From: Acidobacteriaceae bacterium
GTDB lineage: Bacteria; Acidobacteriota; Terriglobia; Terriglobales; Acidobacteriaceae
Assembly (NCBI GenBank): GCA_027452245.1
Contig: DAIDGW010000131.1
Coordinates: 1 to 34,072 of the forward strand
Direction of reading: 5' to 3'
DNA: 34,072 bases
The translations under genes were made by a program, and so were the position numbers. The notes under the pieces are model-generated. The model was not told where the DNA came from. It ran no database searches and worked only from the letters and a program-made list of their open reading frames with translations. Shown here piece by piece: positions 32,118 to 34,072 of this stretch. Numbering within the stretch: the stretch's first letter is position 1; each line of letters begins with the position of its first letter.

Positions 32118-33953
32118 ATGACCTTGTTCGATAACACCAACGCCCACAACCCCGATTCCACCACCCTCGTATCCGAACCCGAAACCGCGAACAACGAGCA
32201 GTATGCCGGCTCCCAACCGCAAGAGGAGGTTTCTGAAGCTGCGCTCAGCGCGGAAGAGAAACCCAACCTTGGGGGCGAGGACTTCGCTTCGGCGCTCGAA
32301 ACCTTCACCACCGAAAGCGAAGAAGCCGTCGGCGAGGACCGCGTGATAAAAGGCACGGTCCTAAAACTGACGCCGACGCACGTCGTCGTGGATATCGGTG
32401 CCAAGTCGGAAGGCATGCTGCCGATCGCTGAAGTTCTCGATCATGAGGGAAAATCGCGCTTTCAGCCGGGCGACCCCATCGACGTGATGCGGGAAAAGGG
32501 CGAGGCCGAAGAGGGGTACATCAACCTCTCGCACCAGAAGGCCCAGCGCATTCACGCTTGGGACGAGATTGAAAAAGCTCACAACGAGAAGAAGGCGATC
32601 CAGGGGATCGTGATCGACCGCATCAAGGGCGGCCTTACGGTCGACATCCTTGGCGCACGCGCCTTCCTGCCCGGATCGCAAGTCGACCTGCGTCCCGTCC
32701 GCAATCTCGACGGGATGAAAGGGCAGACGATCGAAGTCGCCATCATCAAGCTGAATAAGAAGCGCGGCAATATCGTGGTCTCGCGCAAGGAATTGCTCGA
32801 ATCTGAGCAGAACGAAAAGCGCTCCAAGACCCTCGAGCACCTGGACGAAGGTTCGGTGCTCACCGGGGTGGTCAAGAACCTCACCGAGTATGGCGCTTTC
32901 GTCGATCTGGGCGGGCTGGATGGACTGCTCCACATCACTGACATGTCATGGGGACGGCTGACGCATCCCCGCGACCTAGTGAACGTTGGCGATCAGATCC
33001 AGGTCAAAGTTCTGAAGTACGACAAAGACAAGCAGCGGGTGTCGCTGGGATTCAAGCAACTGACGCCCGATCCCTGGCTCGATGCCGAGCATCGTTATCC
33101 GGTGGGGGCGCACGTTTCCGGGCGGGTCATCAGTGTTACCGACTACGGAGCATTCGTGGAACTGGAACAGGGCATCGAGGGATTGGTCCACGTCAGCGAA
33201 ATGACGTGGTCCAAGCGCATGAAGCACCCTTCCAAGCTGGTCAATGTCGGAGACCAGGTGGAATGCGTGGTGCTGAATGTCAATCCCACGGAACGCCGCA
33301 TCTCATTGGGTATGCGCCAGTTAGCGGCCAATCCCTGGGATTCGCTGCACGAGAAGTTCCCGGTTGGCATGACGGTCGAAGGACGAGTTCGTAATCTTAC
33401 CGACTTCGGAGCGTTCATCGAAATCGAGGACGGAATCGACGGCCTGGTGCATGTGAGCAACTTGAGCTGGACGAAGCGGGTGAAACATCCGTCCGAGGTT
33501 CTGAAGAAGGGAGACCGCGTAAAAGCGGTTGTCCTGGCGATCGAACCGGACAAGCGCCGCCTGTCGCTGGGCGTGAAGCAGCTCCAGCCCGATGTTTGGG
33601 AATCGTTCTTCGAAACCCATCACGTCGGCGATGTGGTGCACGGCAAGGTGCTGCGGGTGGCTGCTTTCGGAGCGTTCGTCGAGATCGCCGAGGGCGTGGA
33701 AGGCCTGTGCCATAAGTCTGAAGCTACGGACGAGAATGGCCAGCCTCTGCACCTGGAGCCCGGCATTGAGCACGACTTCAAGATCATCAAGATGAGTGTG
33801 GACGAGAAGAAGGTTGGATTGAGCATTCGCGCAGTGGGCGAGGAAGCCAGCCGCAGCGAAGTGGAAAGCTACAAGGCTCCCACAAGCTCTTCCTCTTCCA
33901 GTTCCACCACCACCCTTGGCGATCTGGTCAACTGGTCCAAATTCCGCCGCTAA
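32118..33953 (+). CDS. rpsA: Small-subunit ribosomal protein S1
   Basis: RNA-binding ribosomal protein of 611 residues that draws mRNA to the 30S subunit. A poorly conserved acidic N-terminus of about 75 residues is followed by six S1 (OB-fold) domains, starting near residues 76, 160, 245, 330, 417 and 504. The first two are divergent and ribosome-binding; domains 3 to 6 show the repeated YGAFVDLG, YGAFVELE, FGAFIEIE and FGAFVEIA cores with GLxH(V/I) motifs. Domain count equals that of the E. coli protein. A Ser/Thr-rich stretch before the last ten residues is unusual. AGAGG precedes the ATG. A strong terminator follows 24 bases after the stop, so rpsA is transcribed alone. Confidence 0.95.
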   Translation: MTLFDNTNAHNPDSTTLVSEPETANNEQYAGSQPQEEVSEAALSAEEKPNLGGEDFASALETFTTESEEAVGEDRVIKGTVLKLTPTHVVVDIGAKSEGMLPIAEVLDHEGKSRFQPGDPIDVMREKGEAEEGYINLSHQKAQRIHAWDEIEKAHNEKKAIQGIVIDRIKGGLTVDILGARAFLPGSQVDLRPVRNLDGMKGQTIEVAIIKLNKKRGNIVVSRKELLESEQNEKRSKTLEHLDEGSVLTGVVKNLTEYGAFVDLGGLDGLLHITDMSWGRLTHPRDLVNVGDQIQVKVLKYDKDKQRVSLGFKQLTPDPWLDAEHRYPVGAHVSGRVISVTDYGAFVELEQGIEGLVHVSEMTWSKRMKHPSKLVNVGDQVECVVLNVNPTERRISLGMRQLAANPWDSLHEKFPVGMTVEGRVRNLTDFGAFIEIEDGIDGLVHVSNLSWTKRVKHPSEVLKKGDRVKAVVLAIEPDKRRLSLGVKQLQPDVWESFFETHHVGDVVHGKVLRVAAFGAFVEIAEGVEGLCHKSEATDENGQPLHLEPGIEHDFKIIKMSVDEKKVGLSIRAVGEEASRSEVESYKAPTSSSSSSSTTTLGDLVNWSKFRR

Positions 33954-33977
33954 CACCGGGGACATCTCCCTGCAGAC

Positions 33978-34001
33978 AAGGACCGCCAACCGGCGGTCCT
34001 T
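33978..34001 (+). terminator. Intrinsic terminator of rpsA
   Basis: AAGGACCGCC and GGCGGTCCTT form a perfect 10-bp stem around AACC, followed by TTCTGTCT; AGAC before and GTCT after can extend the stem. Confidence 0.85.
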
Positions 34002-34072
34002 TCTGTCTCAGCAGCAGTTTCCACCGATCCAGTCCAGCCCGCGAAAGGCTCAGCCAATCATGGAATCGTATT

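Noticed and set aside
1-34072. CRISPR arrays, tRNA or rRNA genes, transposases, integrases
   Set aside because: None could be recognised by eye on either strand; small tRNAs could still be missed without a covariance search.

Overview
The window looks like chromosome from an acidobacterium, most likely class Terriglobia (Koribacter or Sulfotelmatobacter-like). This is inferred from the moderately high GC, the Oar-type TonB-dependent receptor, the HAF-repeat secreted protein, the OprB-like porin and the general protein style. No rRNA gene is present, so the assignment is not proven. Most genes are housekeeping or cell-envelope genes; I see no prophage, CRISPR array, transposase or tRNA.

Layout from left to right. 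The left edge holds the 5' part of ftsH (minus strand). A structured non-coding stretch follows, then a secreted HAF-repeat protein (minus) and a divergent Ada/AlkA methylation-repair fusion (plus). Next come a DDAH-like amidinohydrolase and an OprB-like porin (both minus). A CsoR/RcnR/FrmR-type repressor with a good operator over its own promoter precedes hemL and serA (plus). Then there is a site-2 protease with CBS domains (minus), rsmD and a STAS anti-anti-sigma factor (plus), and a seven-helix membrane protein (minus). Positions 14317-16978 read as an accessory stretch: a GT-C-like membrane protein, a small zinc-ribbon ORF and several repeats. After it come tilS and an HPRT-like gene (plus), a hybrid histidine kinase with an ethylene-receptor (ETR1-type) membrane domain, a multicopper oxidase with unusual motif order, and a DUF2961/GH172 protein (all plus). 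The right part has a PNPOx-like flavoprotein, hisS and a gamma-carbonic-anhydrase-like protein (minus), then a large TonB-dependent receptor and rpsA (plus), closed by a strong terminator.

Four points stand out. (1) The kinase keeps the ETR1 residues Asp25, Tyr32, Ile62, Cys65 and His69, so it may bind Cu(I) and ethylene; it lies directly upstream of a copper enzyme. (2) The HPRT-like protein beside TilS has lost almost every catalytic residue of the family, so it is probably a pseudoenzyme; in Bacillus subtilis TilS and HprT are reported to act together on ftsH transcription. (3) The multicopper oxidase carries its four copper motifs in permuted order behind a ligand-free first domain. (4) The CsoR-family gene has a textbook operator, a possible 14-codon leader ORF coupled to it by ATGA, and no metal exporter beside it.
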